Assembly: GCF_021556485.1 (NCBI RefSeq) | Contig: NZ_JAKGBW010000002.1 | Coordinates: forward strand, 62,001-126,000 | Source: Oceanobacillus alkalisoli | GTDB taxonomy: Bacteria; Bacillota; Bacilli; Bacillales; Amphibacillaceae | DNA length: 64,000 nt | Direction of reading: 5' to 3' | Part shown: positions 1-9,159 of the stretch, piece after piece | Numbering within the stretch: position 1 is the first letter of the stretch | How the letters are laid out: each line of letters starts with the position of its first letter | Made by a program: the position numbers and the translations under genes | The notes under the pieces: model-generated | The model's input: the letters and a program-made list of their open reading frames with translations, nothing else | What the model was told of the DNA's origin: nothing | Databases searched by the model: none

Positions 1-909
1 GAGATCGGCAGTGAGAATCTTTATGAAGTCCTTCAAGAACAAAAGGAAAAATTTCAAGCTGATTTTGCCGTTATCTCAGATTCCGGAATGGTTGCAAAAA
101 ATCAACCAACAATTCTTTATGGTTTAAAAGGGTTCACAGGGATTGAAATCACAGTAACAGGGCCAGATCATGATTTGCATTCCGGGATGTACGGAGGAGC
201 GGTGCGGAACCCAATCATGGCACTTAGTCATATACTAGCATCAATGAAGGATGAAAATGAAGTAATTACAGTAAATGGTTTTTATGATGATGTCGAACCA
301 ATGACGCAAGAAGAGCGGGAACTAATTAAAAAAGCGCCTGGTGAAGACTTTGTAGTATCAACAGGAATCCCTGAAACGGTTTCTGAAAAAGGGTATACAC
401 CTGAGGAGCATACAATGGGGCGTCCGACATTTGAAGTGAATGGAATGTATGGTGGTTATCAAGGTGAGGGAACAAAGACAATCATACCTTCGTCTGCTAC
501 CGCTAAAATTACGTGCCGTCTTGTTCCAGGGCAAGATCCTGAGAAGATTCAAAAATTACTAGAGGACCACGTGTATAAACATGCTCCAAGTGGGGTAACG
601 GTAGAAGTGAAGAAAGAGAAACTCTCATCGAAAGCATATAAAGTTGCACCAGATCACCCGCTTATTCAAAAAGCTGCTGAAAGTTACACGGCAGCGTTCG
701 GGAAAGAAACCGTGTACGTCCGTATGGGCGGCTCGATTCCAGTTGTAGAATGGATAGATGCGATCTATGATATGCCGATTGTTCTACTTGGGTTTGGAAC
801 ACCGGAGGATCGTCTGCATTCACCGAATGAAAGCTTCCCGCTCGACAGTTTTGATAAAGGGATGGAAACCCTTGTTTATTATTGGGAGAAAGTGAAAGAT
901 AACGAATGA
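1..909 (+). CDS. M20-family dipeptidase, 3' part (5' end outside window)
   Basis: The frame is open from base 1, so the gene starts before the window; about 302 residues remain of a family usually near 450. The fragment opens with EIGSEN, the tail of the M20 catalytic EEEIGS motif, so the upstream metal-binding half is missing only because of the window edge. HSGMYGG near residue 60 lies at the start of the lid/dimerisation domain. GGSIP and RLHSPNE near the C-terminus are typical M20 motifs, the latter carrying a metal-ligand His. The family hydrolyses di- or short peptides with two zinc ions in the cytosol. It ends 26 bp before the reductase gene and may share its transcript. The exact substrate cannot be read. 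Confidence 0.88.
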   Translation, partial: EIGSENLYEVLQEQKEKFQADFAVISDSGMVAKNQPTILYGLKGFTGIEITVTGPDHDLHSGMYGGAVRNPIMALSHILASMKDENEVITVNGFYDDVEPMTQEERELIKKAPGEDFVVSTGIPETVSEKGYTPEEHTMGRPTFEVNGMYGGYQGEGTKTIIPSSATAKITCRLVPGQDPEKIQKLLEDHVYKHAPSGVTVEVKKEKLSSKAYKVAPDHPLIQKAAESYTAAFGKETVYVRMGGSIPVVEWIDAIYDMPIVLLGFGTPEDRLHSPNESFPLDSFDKGMETLVYYWEKVKDNE

Positions 910-935
910 TTTGTCTTGATAAGGGGGAATGAAGT

Positions 936-1706
936 TTGGCGAAACTTGCTGTAATAACAGGGGTCTCAAGAGGACTCGGGGCATCGCTTGCAAAGTTTTT
1001 ATTGGAATCGGGAATGGATGTTATTGGTATCTCCCGAACGGAAAATAAACATTTAACGACGGCTGCTAAGGAAAATAATCAGTTTTATCGGCATGTGGCT
1101 TGTGATTTAGCCGATATTCCACAGCTGGAAGAAGCAGTGGAAATCATCCACGAAGAAATCAAAGAGAAAAATGCCGAAAAAGAAATTGAAACGATTTTTC
1201 TATTGAATAATGCTGGAGTTGTTCATCCGATTGATCAGTCGCAGCATATAAAGACTGAAGCACTCGTTTCTCATGTAACAATCAACTCGATTGCTCCAAT
1301 GGTACTTACCAATCAATTTTTGAAAAAGCATGAGGAACATCAAATTCCACTCGTTATTGCTAATGTAAGTTCCGGAGCCGCAGAGAGTCCAATTTACGGT
1401 TGGAGTGCTTACTGTTCCACAAAGGCAAGTCTGAATATGTATACGAAAACCGTCGCCCTCGAGCAAGAAGAACTAAAGACGGATAATCGAATCATTGCAT
1501 TCAGTCCAGGAGTCATGGATACAGATATGCAAACAGAAATCCGTTCATCAACAAAAGATCAGTTCGTCGAAATAGATAAGTTTAAAGATTATAAAGTGAA
1601 CAATTCATTAAGGCAGACCGATCTTGTCGCCGGTGTCCTTATTGACATTATTACAGATGAAGATGTGAAAAACGGAAAGATTTATTATATTAGTGACTAT
1701 ATCTGA
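936..1706 (+). CDS. Short-chain dehydrogenase/reductase, YueD-like benzil reductase
   Basis: A 256-residue classical SDR. The N-terminus carries the Rossmann dinucleotide motif TGVSRGLG (residues about 8-15), NNAG lies near residue 92, and the catalytic Ser and Tyr-x3-Lys fall in SSGAA and YCSTK around residues 145-162. The stretch FSPGVMDTDMQ matches the distinctive C-terminal region of B. subtilis YueD, an NADPH-dependent (S)-benzoin-forming benzil reductase; the natural substrate is unknown. The start is a TTG preceded by AAGGGGGAATGAAG. It follows the dipeptidase closely. Confidence 0.85.
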   Translation: MAKLAVITGVSRGLGASLAKFLLESGMDVIGISRTENKHLTTAAKENNQFYRHVACDLADIPQLEEAVEIIHEEIKEKNAEKEIETIFLLNNAGVVHPIDQSQHIKTEALVSHVTINSIAPMVLTNQFLKKHEEHQIPLVIANVSSGAAESPIYGWSAYCSTKASLNMYTKTVALEQEELKTDNRIIAFSPGVMDTDMQTEIRSSTKDQFVEIDKFKDYKVNNSLRQTDLVAGVLIDIITDEDVKNGKIYYISDYI

Positions 1707-1742
1707 AGCAAGAGTCTGAAAAAGTTTTAGTCATCCGCCCTC

Positions 1743-1769
1743 CCATATTTTATAGGCATGCATACATTA
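1743..1769 (+). promoter_or_regulatory. Possible sporulation-sigma promoter of the YjcZ gene
   Basis: CATACATTA at 1761-1769 fits both the SigE -10 consensus (CATACANT) and the SigK -10 (CATANNNTA), and CCATATT at 1743-1749 resembles a SigE -35, though the 11-bp spacer is short. It lies about 30 bp upstream of a sporulation-type small gene. This is a consensus match only. Confidence 0.3.
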
Positions 1770-1799
1770 TTGTAGTCTAGAATATAGGGAGGGAATGCT

Positions 1800-1946
1800 A
1801 TGAGCAAACAAGGAAGACCAGAAATAGGTGGAAAATTCGCTTCAGGAGGGTTCGCACTGCTTGTCGTACTATTTATCCTGCTAATCATCATTGGAACAGC
1901 ATACAGTGGACCTAGCTACGGTGGTGGAGGATATTATTGCTGCTAA
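1800..1946 (+). CDS. YjcZ-family small sporulation membrane peptide
   Basis: A 48-residue protein. A short polar head is followed by the family motif GGFALLVVLFILLIIIG (residues about 16-32), one hydrophobic segment, and a Gly/Tyr-rich tail ending in CC. This matches the YjcZ/YhdX-type small peptides made late in sporulation in Bacillaceae, whose function is unknown. The RBS AGGGAGGG lies 5 bp before the ATG, and a strong terminator follows at 1984-2024, so it is a monocistronic unit. Confidence 0.85.
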   Translation: MSKQGRPEIGGKFASGGFALLVVLFILLIIIGTAYSGPSYGGGGYYCC

Positions 1947-1983
1947 AGAGCAATCAAACGAAATTTCGTAAATGAAATAAAAC

Positions 1984-2024
1984 AAGCCGCATCTTATCTG
2001 TTACTCGGATGAATGCGGCTTTTG
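1984..2024 (+). terminator. Rho-independent terminator after YjcZ gene
   Basis: AGCCGCAT (1985-1992) pairs with ATGCGGCT (2013-2020), followed by a T run. Confidence 0.8.
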
Positions 2025-2180
2025 TATGGAATTAGCAGGTTATTGCCCAAAGGTTGCGTCTTAACTGAAAGATCATTAAAATTATGGTAGACTGGAGAAT
2101 GGAAATTAACTTTGTTCATTCGAACTTTAAAATAAAGCAACAGTTCATGAAGATAGGTAAATTGGAAAGGTAGGCTAAAA

Positions 2181-2936
2181 ATGATAACTAGAAAAAGTGC
2201 TCGTGAAATCGACCAGATGCAAGCGGCAGCAGATTTGCTTGTACAATGTCACAAGGAAATAGCGAAAATGATTAAACCGGGAATTACTACAATGGAGATA
2301 GATGCTTTTGCGGAGGAGTTTATGAGAAGACATGGAGCAACTCCAGAGCAAAAGGGATATAATGGTTATCCATATGCAACTTGTGCGTCCCTTAATGATG
2401 AAATCTGCCATGGCTTCCCGCGGGAAGAGCAATTACAGGATGGCGACATCGTAACGATTGATATGGTTGTCAACTTAAACGGTGGGCTTGCAGATTCGGC
2501 TTGGACATATGCAGTCGGGAACGTGGATGAAGCGGGACTTCGTTTAATGGATGTAACGAAGAAATCCCTCTACAAAGGAATTGAACAAGCTCAAGTTGGA
2601 AATCGGATCGGTGATATCGGACATGCTATCCAGACGTATGCAGAAGGTGAAGGTTTCTCCGTTGTCCGCGACTTTACAGGACACGGTATCGGGCCGACAA
2701 TCCATGAAGACCCGAACGTTCCTCATTTCGGATTACCGAATAAAGGTTTACGTCTGAAAGAAGGAATGGTCATTACAATTGAACCAATGATTAACGAAGG
2801 TGCTTGGGAAAGTAAAATGGATTCCAATAATTGGACGGCTCGCACTGTTGACAAAAGTCGTTCTGCCCAATACGAACATCAAATCGTCATTACAAAAGAT
2901 GGTCCGCTTATTTTAACGGATCAAGATAAAGCATAA
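2181..2936 (+). CDS. map: Methionine aminopeptidase, type I
   Basis: A 251-residue single-domain enzyme that removes the initiator methionine from nascent proteins in the cytosol. All five metal ligands of type I MetAP are present: D94 (VTID), D105 (GLADSAW), H168 (TGHGIG), E201 (TIEPM) and E232 (YEHQ), plus substrate-binding H77 (ICHGFP). It is not in the usual adk-map ribosomal-protein cluster, so it is likely the stand-alone MapB/YflG-type paralogue of Bacillus (inference). It is followed by a terminator. Confidence 0.93.
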   Translation: MITRKSAREIDQMQAAADLLVQCHKEIAKMIKPGITTMEIDAFAEEFMRRHGATPEQKGYNGYPYATCASLNDEICHGFPREEQLQDGDIVTIDMVVNLNGGLADSAWTYAVGNVDEAGLRLMDVTKKSLYKGIEQAQVGNRIGDIGHAIQTYAEGEGFSVVRDFTGHGIGPTIHEDPNVPHFGLPNKGLRLKEGMVITIEPMINEGAWESKMDSNNWTARTVDKSRSAQYEHQIVITKDGPLILTDQDKA

Positions 2937-2948
2937 TGAAGCATATGA

Positions 2949-2990
2949 AAAGAGACTGGCCTTAATGGAAATGAGGCAGTCTCTTTTTCA
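2949..2990 (+). terminator. Terminator after map
   Basis: AGAGACTG (2951-2958) pairs with CAGTCTCT (2977-2984), then a T run. Confidence 0.85.
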
Positions 2991-3021
2991 TTAATAGTGT
3001 TCTCTTCTGCAAACTTTGCGT

Positions 3022-3912
3022 CTATTGATTCTTTACGCCTTTTTTTTCATAAAATGGTTCCAGATGGATGTGAGCATGGGTGACACCGTGCTTTCTTGCT
3101 AAATACTTCTCAATTCTTTCCGTAATTTTATGGCTATGTTCAACGGTTAGATGAGCATCTACAAGAATTGTCAATTCAAGCAGTGCTTGACTGCCATGAA
3201 TTCTTCCTTTTACGTCCACAACTCTCTCTACTTCCGAGACATTTGTAATCGTCTTTTTAATCATTTCTAATTCTTCTTCATCAAATGCATCTGTTAATGT
3301 TAGTGTTGCATCTTTAAATATGTCAAAAGCCGTTTTACAAATGATTAGTCCTACAAGTGTTCCAGTGAGCGGATCTAACCAGTAGATACCGAACTGTGCG
3401 CCGATAATCCCAATAAACGCTCCGATACTAACAAGGGCATCTGACCGATTATCCTGGGCGACAGCAAATAATGCCTGACTGTGCAATCGTCTTGATAAAC
3501 GCAAGTTATAAAAGAAAACGATGAGCATGACAGCCGCTGAACCTAATGCCGTCCAAGCAGTTAGCATGCTTGGCTCTTCCATTTCAAAGGTTATAAATTT
3601 CCTTGCAGTGTCATAAATTACTTGAATCCCAATAAACATCATAATAAATGCTGCAAAGAGAGAAGCGACCGTCTCTGCACGATAATGTCCATAACGGTGG
3701 TTATCATCAGGCGGTTTTTGGGAAATACGTAAACCAACAAGGACCGCAACCGAAGCAATGACGTCTGTCGTATTATTTAATCCGTCTGCTCGTAAGGCAA
3801 GCGAGTTACCGAAGTTGGCAATCCATAATTTAATAATGGCGAGCGTAAGATATGTGATGATGCTTATCCAAGCACCTTTTTCGGCAAGTTTTAAGTTATC
3901 TGCATGATTCAT
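3022..3912 (-). CDS. mneP: Cation diffusion facilitator, MneP-like manganese exporter
   Basis: The open frame extends upstream, but the start is the ATG at 3912, which has GGAGG seven bases before it and gives 296 residues, normal for CDF proteins. ADGLNNTTDVIASVAVL carries the TM2 metal-site Asp and Asp (pattern Dx3D), and the block ISQKPPDDNHRYGH is nearly the same as in B. subtilis MneP (YeaB), which exports Mn(II) with proton antiport. About six TM helices precede a cytosolic C-terminal domain (residues about 205-290) that forms the metal-sensing dimer. Assignment to Mn rather than Zn or Fe is by similarity to MneP. Confidence 0.86.
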   Translation of the reverse strand: MNHADNLKLAEKGAWISIITYLTLAIIKLWIANFGNSLALRADGLNNTTDVIASVAVLVGLRISQKPPDDNHRYGHYRAETVASLFAAFIMMFIGIQVIYDTARKFITFEMEEPSMLTAWTALGSAAVMLIVFFYNLRLSRRLHSQALFAVAQDNRSDALVSIGAFIGIIGAQFGIYWLDPLTGTLVGLIICKTAFDIFKDATLTLTDAFDEEELEMIKKTITNVSEVERVVDVKGRIHGSQALLELTILVDAHLTVEHSHKITERIEKYLARKHGVTHAHIHLEPFYEKKGVKNQ

Positions 3913-4106
3913 GAAGTTGTCCTCCAATTTGTCTCGTTTCAATAGTTTACCAAACGGGATTCGTGTGGGTCTAGAGAAAAAGAAACGCATCAAGCTATCA
4001 CTATTGGTTGGTGGGAAGGAAGTTTCACTTAGTAAACAAAACAAATCTGTTGCTTTTATTCGGAAAATTTAGGATAATAAAAGAAAGGGTAAAGGGGGCA
4101 ATTCCA

Positions 4107-4340
4107 ATGAAAAAAGAAAAAGTATATCTGCAATTTTTCAGATACAGTGGAAAGCCAGTCCAAGCTAAAAAAGAAATTCCTTATGAGATCCGTTTGCAAG
4201 CCAGATTAAATTTGGATGCAATATGCTTTAATTACAATCGTGCCAAATTGGAAGACGCAATAAACAAGGCACTCGAAACGGACGATATAAAAACATTTAA
4301 AAACTTAAGTGAAGAATATAAACAATATATTTGGGAGTAA
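4107..4340 (+). CDS. IDEAL-domain small protein
   Basis: A 77-residue protein starting at ATG 4107, after an AAAGGGGG ribosome site. The C-terminal 40 residues, with IDEAL-like spacing (LEDAINKALETDD then LSEEYKQY), resemble the IDEAL domain found in small Firmicute proteins of unknown or adaptor function such as YpiB. The N-terminal part (KKEKVYLQFFRYSGKP) is basic and unrecognised. It is divergent from the Mn exporter. An upstream in-frame start at 4008 is rejected because it lacks an RBS and runs into the divergent promoter region. Confidence 0.6.
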   Translation: MKKEKVYLQFFRYSGKPVQAKKEIPYEIRLQARLNLDAICFNYNRAKLEDAINKALETDDIKTFKNLSEEYKQYIWE

Positions 4341-4417
4341 TACCGTAAGCGTTTGAGGACCTACAAACTAAAAGGAGCGTGAAGTTTGGCAGTCCCTGCG
4401 CTCTGAAGCTAGCTGCA

Positions 4418-4471
4418 AGCAAAAAGTTTACAATCATTGACTTTACGTTAAATGGTTGTAAATTTTTTGCT
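4418..4471. repeat. Imperfect ~21-bp inverted repeat upstream of the MFS gene
   Basis: The arm at 4418-4438 (AGCAAAAAGTTTACAATCATT) pairs with 4451-4471 around a 12-base loop. The stem is AT-rich and not followed by a classic T tract, although the right arm contains TTTTTT. It fills the 190-bp gap between the IDEAL gene and the MFS gene. It could be a weak terminator, a regulatory hairpin or a small repeat; no second copy was seen. Confidence 0.55.
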
Positions 4472-4529
4472 GAATGAAGCCTGATTCGTAAAATCTTTGC
4501 TATGCTTGTGGCTAAAGGGGGGCTATTAG

Positions 4530-5834
4530 GTGGAAAATAAAAAGAAATTACAAAGAAGCTGGATGATGTACGATTTTGGTAACTCTGCATTTGCAACAAC
4601 CATTATGGCAGCAGTGCTTCCTGTCTATTATTCTAATGTAGCTGCAAGCGGGCTTGAAGAAGGACTTGCAACAAGCTATTGGGGCTATTCCCAGTCTATT
4701 TCTGTTCTATTTGTAGCTGTTCTCGCACCGATATTAGGGGCGATTAGTGATTTTTCTGCAGCGAAAAAGAAATTTCTGCAATTTTTTGCTTTTATGGGGA
4801 TTATCGCTAGTATCCTACTAGCATTCGTAGGAGAAGGCGATTATATACTTGCATCTATCTTATTTATTGTCGGTTCAATTGGATTTTCCGGTGGTAACAT
4901 ATTCTATGATGGATTCCTTCCTGAAGTCGCAGAGAAAGAGGAAATGGATCGGGTATCTTCTGGGGGCTTTGCTTATGGATATATCGGAGGGGGCGTTCTC
5001 CTTACGATAAATATTTTAATGATATTGAATCCGCATTGGTTTGGTTTAAAAGATACGGTGATTGCAACCCAGTTATCTTTCGCTTCGGTCGGTATTTGGT
5101 GGTTATTATTTTCTATTCCATTATTCAAGAATATTAAAGAAGAGAAAAAGGTTATCGTAGAAAAAGATAAATCGTATATTGCCATTGGATTTTCCCGGGT
5201 AGGGGATACGTTCAAGCAAATTAAACAGTATAAGCAAGTCTTAATTTTTTTGCTTGCCTTTTGGTTATATAATGATGGAATTTCTACGATTATGCGAATG
5301 GCGACAATTTATGGCGCTGAAATTGGCATTGCAGGGAACGATTTGATTGTCGCTTTATTAATTACGCAATTTGTCGGTATTCCCTTTACTTTTTTCTTCG
5401 GTTGGCTCGCCTCAAAGATTACGGCTAAGCGTGCTTTATATATTACGCTCGTTACGTACATGGTGATTACTGTCCTTGGCTACTTTATGACTTCAGCATT
5501 TCACTTCTATGCGTTAGCAATCGCTGTTGGAATGGTGCAAGGCGGTGCACAGTCCCTTAGTAGATCCATCTTTGGCCGGATGATCCCGCAAAATAAACAT
5601 GCAGAATTCTTTGGTTTTTACGGGATCTCCTCCAAATTCGCTGCTATTTTCGGACCGTTCTTGTTTGCTTTTATCGGGCAAATTACAGGCAATAGCCGCT
5701 ATGGCATTCTCTCGCTCATATTCTTCTTTATCGCAGGGATTATATTATTGCGATTTGTCGATGTCGATAAAGGCATTCAAGAGGCCCAGCAGCAAACAGG
5801 ACTGGAAGGCAAAGTTGAAGTAAAACCTAAATGA
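4530..5834 (+). CDS. UMF1-type MFS transporter (Atg22/YxiO-like)
   Basis: A 434-residue membrane protein with about 12 hydrophobic segments. The opening RSWMMYDFGNSAFATTIMAAVLP is the signature of the UMF1 branch of the major facilitator superfamily (relatives: fungal Atg22, B. subtilis YxiO). SDFSAAKKK lies in the TM2-TM3 loop, and ARSIFGRMIP-like SRSIFGRMIP occurs in the second half. The start is GTG at 4530, with AAAGGGGGG upstream. The transported substrate is unknown; amino-acid efflux is known only for eukaryotic Atg22. Confidence 0.82.
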   Translation: MENKKKLQRSWMMYDFGNSAFATTIMAAVLPVYYSNVAASGLEEGLATSYWGYSQSISVLFVAVLAPILGAISDFSAAKKKFLQFFAFMGIIASILLAFVGEGDYILASILFIVGSIGFSGGNIFYDGFLPEVAEKEEMDRVSSGGFAYGYIGGGVLLTINILMILNPHWFGLKDTVIATQLSFASVGIWWLLFSIPLFKNIKEEKKVIVEKDKSYIAIGFSRVGDTFKQIKQYKQVLIFLLAFWLYNDGISTIMRMATIYGAEIGIAGNDLIVALLITQFVGIPFTFFFGWLASKITAKRALYITLVTYMVITVLGYFMTSAFHFYALAIAVGMVQGGAQSLSRSIFGRMIPQNKHAEFFGFYGISSKFAAIFGPFLFAFIGQITGNSRYGILSLIFFFIAGIILLRFVDVDKGIQEAQQQTGLEGKVEVKPK

Positions 5835-5856
5835 CATACCCTAATCAAAACTTGCA

Positions 5857-6307
5857 CTTTCATACAGCGTAAGTAATTTGCGCATTCTCTTGAAATACTC
5901 TCTAATCACCGTTCAGTTGCCCGGTGGCCGGATACGCATCCTTGGGCACTGCCGGAGCTTCTCGGGCTACCCGCCCTGCGGGGTCTCCAGGCTCGTGCTG
6001 TTCCCGCAGGAGTCACCGTCCACCGGGCAACTGAACTGGTAGAGATGATTATTATTAATAGCATTTATTCCAGTGCCATTTTACGATAAAATTATATCTT
6101 TGGAATAATAAACCGTGATCTCAATAGGGCCTTTCCTAGGAGCAGTCCAGACACCTCGAGACTCCTGCGGGAGGATAGGCCTGGCGAGACCCCACAGCGC
6201 GTTAGCGCGAAGAGGCTTGCCGGCCGCTCAGCAGGTGCGAGAGGTGTCTGGACTGCGGACCTCCAGTAGAAAGTTTCAGGGTAAGGCACACTTACGCTGT
6301 ATGAAAG
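5857..6307 (+). repeat. Repeat B, copy B1: composite double-hairpin element with terminal inverted repeats
   Basis: A 451-bp element bounded by CTTTCATACAGCGTAAGT and its exact reverse complement; the pairing extends two more bases (CA/TG). Hairpin H1 has outer arms CAGTTGCCCGGTGG near 5920 and CACCGGGCAACTGAA near 6018. Hairpin H2 has arms GCAGTCCAGACACCTC near 6143 and GAGGTGTCTGGACTGC near 6241. An AT-rich linker of about 100 bp joins them. Each hairpin contains the shared core ACTCCTGCGGGA. This copy lacks a ~63-bp internal module present in B2-B4. Open frames here are by-products of the palindromes. Confidence 0.9.
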
Positions 6308-6339
6308 TGATATGTGATTCTTCCAAAGTTATACAAATC

Positions 6340-6374
6340 AAACAGACTGGGACTCAAGGGTCCCAGTCTGTTTT
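6340..6374 (-). terminator. Terminator of the phospholipase C-like gene
   Basis: ACAGACTGGGAC (6342-6353) pairs with GTCCCAGTCTGT (6360-6371). Ts flank it on both strands, so it may work both ways. Confidence 0.8.
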
Positions 6375-6378
6375 GGTT

Positions 6379-7296
6379 CTACACAATTGGTTCGCTATAT
6401 TTATTTTCCAACCCGAGTTCAAGGGGTTTCCCCGTATCATATGAAATATTTCCAATTAAACCTTTTAGTTTTTCCATGGAATAGGAAGCACCCTTTTCCC
6501 AGTAGTTTAATACTTCCGTTATAATATCGATACCCTCCACACGGCTTTCATTATACAGTTCAATAAAACTTTTATTAGATGGTTCATTCGTTGCAGGGTG
6601 GAACCATGTCGTATGGTTTAAATTTAAATAATCGACATCATCATGAATTGGTTGGTGGGAATATGCGGAGATTAAATTTCCAAGTATTTTATTTTTAATG
6701 CCAGATGGGTCTGACAGAATTTTTAGAGCAAGCAGCATGTCTCGGTATGCTTTTTGAATATAGGTATCGTCAGTCCTACTTAAATTTGGGTAATGTTCAT
6801 TGATGAGTGTTGCCAACAGCCTCGTAATCCGTGCATCAAAATTTCTTCCAATGTCAATTTCTTTATAGACAGGATTTTTCCATGTTTTTAAATTATGGTA
6901 TTTATCCATCATCAATGTATCAATTTGAATTTCTAGACGTTGGTGGTCATTACCTTCGTAACCTGCCCGGTAATGGATATAAGGGTGCGTATTGCGGTCA
7001 AGTACATGATGGGTGACAAAGCCGATAACAAAAGCTTTTACCTCATTGCTATTATTTTTCGCGGCTTCAATCATATCGAGGAGGAATATTCCACACTGAC
7101 TCGTATGCAAGGATGCGCCGACTTGATGAACCGGTTCATTCTTCACCCACGGCCAAAAGTTATAATAGAAAAAAGGATCTGGTCCTTGAGCGCCTAACCT
7201 CATATAATTCTCAATCTGCTGTGAGAATGGGTGTACATTTCCAACTGTATCCACAACCTCTTCACAAAAGAGAATATGCGTCCATATATTTGGCAT
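6379..7296 (-). CDS. Zinc-dependent phospholipase C family protein
   Basis: 305 residues from the ATG at 7296, which follows AAAAAGGAGG. The N-terminal TH (MPNIWTH), D/H residues near 50, and FVTHHVLDRNTHPYIHY near residues 105-121 match the zinc-binding pattern of the phospholipase C/S1-P1 nuclease-like fold (Pfam Zn_dep_PLPC). No signal peptide is evident, unlike secreted bacterial phospholipases, so the protein is probably cytosolic and the lipid-cleaving activity is unproven. It is a single gene bounded by a terminator and, 38 bp upstream of the start, by MITE copy A1. Confidence 0.75.
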   Translation of the reverse strand: MPNIWTHILFCEEVVDTVGNVHPFSQQIENYMRLGAQGPDPFFYYNFWPWVKNEPVHQVGASLHTSQCGIFLLDMIEAAKNNSNEVKAFVIGFVTHHVLDRNTHPYIHYRAGYEGNDHQRLEIQIDTLMMDKYHNLKTWKNPVYKEIDIGRNFDARITRLLATLINEHYPNLSRTDDTYIQKAYRDMLLALKILSDPSGIKNKILGNLISAYSHQPIHDDVDYLNLNHTTWFHPATNEPSNKSFIELYNESRVEGIDIITEVLNYWEKGASYSMEKLKGLIGNISYDTGKPLELGLENKYSEPIV

Positions 7297-7334
7297 CGTG
7301 ATTTCCTCCTTTTTAAAAATAATCATTTTCTTTT

Positions 7335-7450
7335 AATGAATTTCATAATACGTATTTAATGCTTCACCATCACCATATGTAGTTGAGTTGGTTCGTTCCC
7401 AACTACATATGGTGATGGAATAGCCGACTTTGGTAATTATGAAATTCATT
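7335..7450. mobile_element. Repeat A, copy A1: 116-bp MITE-like palindrome
   Basis: Perfect 15-bp terminal inverted repeats AATGAATTTCATAAT / ATTATGAAATTCATT enclose an internal hairpin with 19-bp arms (CCATCACCATATGTAGTTG and complement). It has no coding capacity. TCTTT occurs next to both ends, a possible target duplication. It lies 38 bp upstream of the phospholipase-like start codon and 165 bp before fumC. Confidence 0.9.
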
Positions 7451-7614
7451 CTCTTTGTATATTATATAGGAAAATCTCGTTTTTTTACGCTTGTGGTAGT
7501 ACAATTTTGTGTCATATAGGATGAAAGCGTGAACGATTAGTAAAGAAGTGTAGTTTCCTGAAGAAATTTGATACAATATAGGTGGTATCATCATAATACA
7601 GGGAGGAACTCGAA

Positions 7615-9000
7615 TTGGATTATCGTTTGGAGAAAGATACAATAGGGGAAATTAAAGTTCCGGCAGATAAATTCTGGGGAGCGCAAACACAAAGAAGTAA
7701 ACAGAACTTTCCAATTGGTACAGAAAAGATGCCAAAAGAAATTATTCAAGCTTTTGCTGTATTGAAAAAGAGTGCAGCTAAAGTAAATAGTGCGCTCGGA
7801 CTGCTCGATGCAAAGAAAGCGGATGCGATTGAGCATGCTGCAGATGAAGTGCTTGCAGGCCGGGTTGATGAACACTTTCCATTAGTCGTTTGGCAAACTG
7901 GAAGCGGTACCCAATCGAATATGAACGTAAATGAGGTGCTTAGTTATGTCGGTAATAAATGGCTAGAAGAAGAGGGAAGCGAATTACGACTTCACCCAAA
8001 TGATGACGTTAACAAATCCCAAAGCTCCAATGATACATACCCAACAGCGATGCATATCGCCTTTGTTTTAAAGCTTGAGGATCATGTATTACCGGCTGTC
8101 GATGTACTGAAGAAGACATTAAAAGAAAAAGCAGATGCATTTACTGATATTGTAAAAATTGGGCGAACGCATTTACAGGATGCAACACCACTGACACTCG
8201 GGCAGGAAATTAGTGGTTGGCATCGAATGCTTGAAAAAGTAGAAAGTATGATTAAGAACAGTATCCCAGAATTAAAAGAATTGGCACTAGGTGGAACAGC
8301 AGTAGGTACTGGACTGAATGCGCATCCGGAATTTGCCGAACGGGTTGCAAAACAAATAAGCGACTACACAGGGAAAGATTTCGTAACTGCTAAAAATAAA
8401 TTCCATTCTTTAACAAGCTATGATGAAACCGTATTTGCTCATGGTGCTTTAAAAGCGCTTGCAGCGGATATGATGAAAATTGCAAATGATGTGCGCTGGC
8501 TCGCAAGCGGTCCGCGTTCGGGTCTTGGTGAAATTACGATTCCATCAAATGAACCGGGAAGCTCAATTATGCCAGGTAAAGTGAATCCGACCCAAAGTGA
8601 AGCAGTAACAATGGTCGCTGCTCAAGTAATGGGGAATGATGCAGCGGTAGGTTTTGCTGCAAGCCAAGGAAACTTTGAACTTAATGTTTATAAACCGGTA
8701 ATCGCTTATAACTTCTTACAATCGGCGGGGTTGCTCTCGGACAGTATTGTATCATTCAATGATCGTTGTGCTATTGGCATTGAGCCAAATCATGAAGTGA
8801 TTAATAAGCATTTAAATGAGTCGTTGATGCTCGTTACGGCATTAAACCCGCACATTGGCTATGAAAACGCAGCGAAAATAGCAAAGACTGCTTTTGAAGA
8901 GAATGCAACATTGAAAGAAACAGCAGTTAAATTAGGATTATTGACGGAAGAAGAATTCGATAAATATGTTGTTCCGGAAGAAATGACTTATCCGAAATAA
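7615..9000 (+). CDS. fumC: Class II fumarate hydratase
   Basis: 461 residues, the normal length for class II fumarase (B. subtilis CitG/FumC), a cytosolic homotetramer interconverting fumarate and malate in the TCA cycle. The superfamily signature [11 protein letters not shown] is at about residues 316-326. [25 protein letters not shown]-type [10 protein letters not shown] and GGTAVGTG contribute to the active site. The start is TTG at 7615, with GGGAGGAAC eight bases upstream. It is monocistronic, with a strong terminator behind. Confidence 0.96.
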   Translation: MDYRLEKDTIGEIKVPADKFWGAQTQRSKQNFPIGTEKMPKEIIQAFAVLKKSAAKVNSALGLLDAKKADAIEHAADEVLAGRVDEHFPLVVWQTGSGTQSNMNVNEVLSYVGNKWLEEEGSELRLHPNDDVNKSQSSNDTYPTAMHIAFVLKLEDHVLPAVDVLKKTLKEKADAFTDIVKIGRTHLQDATPLTLGQEISGWHRMLEKVESMIKNSIPELKELALGGTAVGTGLNAHPEFAERVAKQISDYTGKDFVTAKNKFHSLTSYDETVFAHGALKALAADMMKIANDVRWLASGPRSGLGEITIPSNEPGSSIMPGKVNPTQSEAVTMVAAQVMGNDAAVGFAASQGNFELNVYKPVIAYNFLQSAGLLSDSIVSFNDRCAIGIEPNHEVINKHLNESLMLVTALNPHIGYENAAKIAKTAFEENATLKETAVKLGLLTEEEFDKYVVPEEMTYPK

Positions 9001-9013
9001 CCTTATGCTTATC

Positions 9014-9054
9014 AAACGACCCTGCTTCACGGGATGAAGCAGGGTCGTTTTTTT
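9014..9054 (+). terminator. Terminator after fumC
   Basis: ACGACCCTGCTTCA (9016-9029) pairs perfectly with 9035-9048, then seven or more Ts. Confidence 0.92.
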
Positions 9055-9159
9055 GGTTTACAGCGAACTGGAATCATAGCTACATTTTACCAGTGAATTT
9101 TTGTCATAAGATTAGTTGTTTTAGCTGACAATAGGATTACAGAAGGAGGTGAAAGTCCG

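Noticed and set aside
3913-4044. Upstream extension of the Mn exporter by 44 codons
   Set aside because: GGAGG with correct spacing precedes ATG 3912, and the extension has no similarity to CDF N-termini.
6092-6444. Open frames of 65 and 109 codons on both strands inside repeat B1
   Set aside because: They lie across palindromic repeat sequence, lack ribosome sites, and the same peptide scraps recur in the other B copies.
9060-9159. SigG promoter for the SASP gene
   Set aside because: Candidate -10 boxes (CATTTTA, CATAAGA) lack a -35 at acceptable distance.
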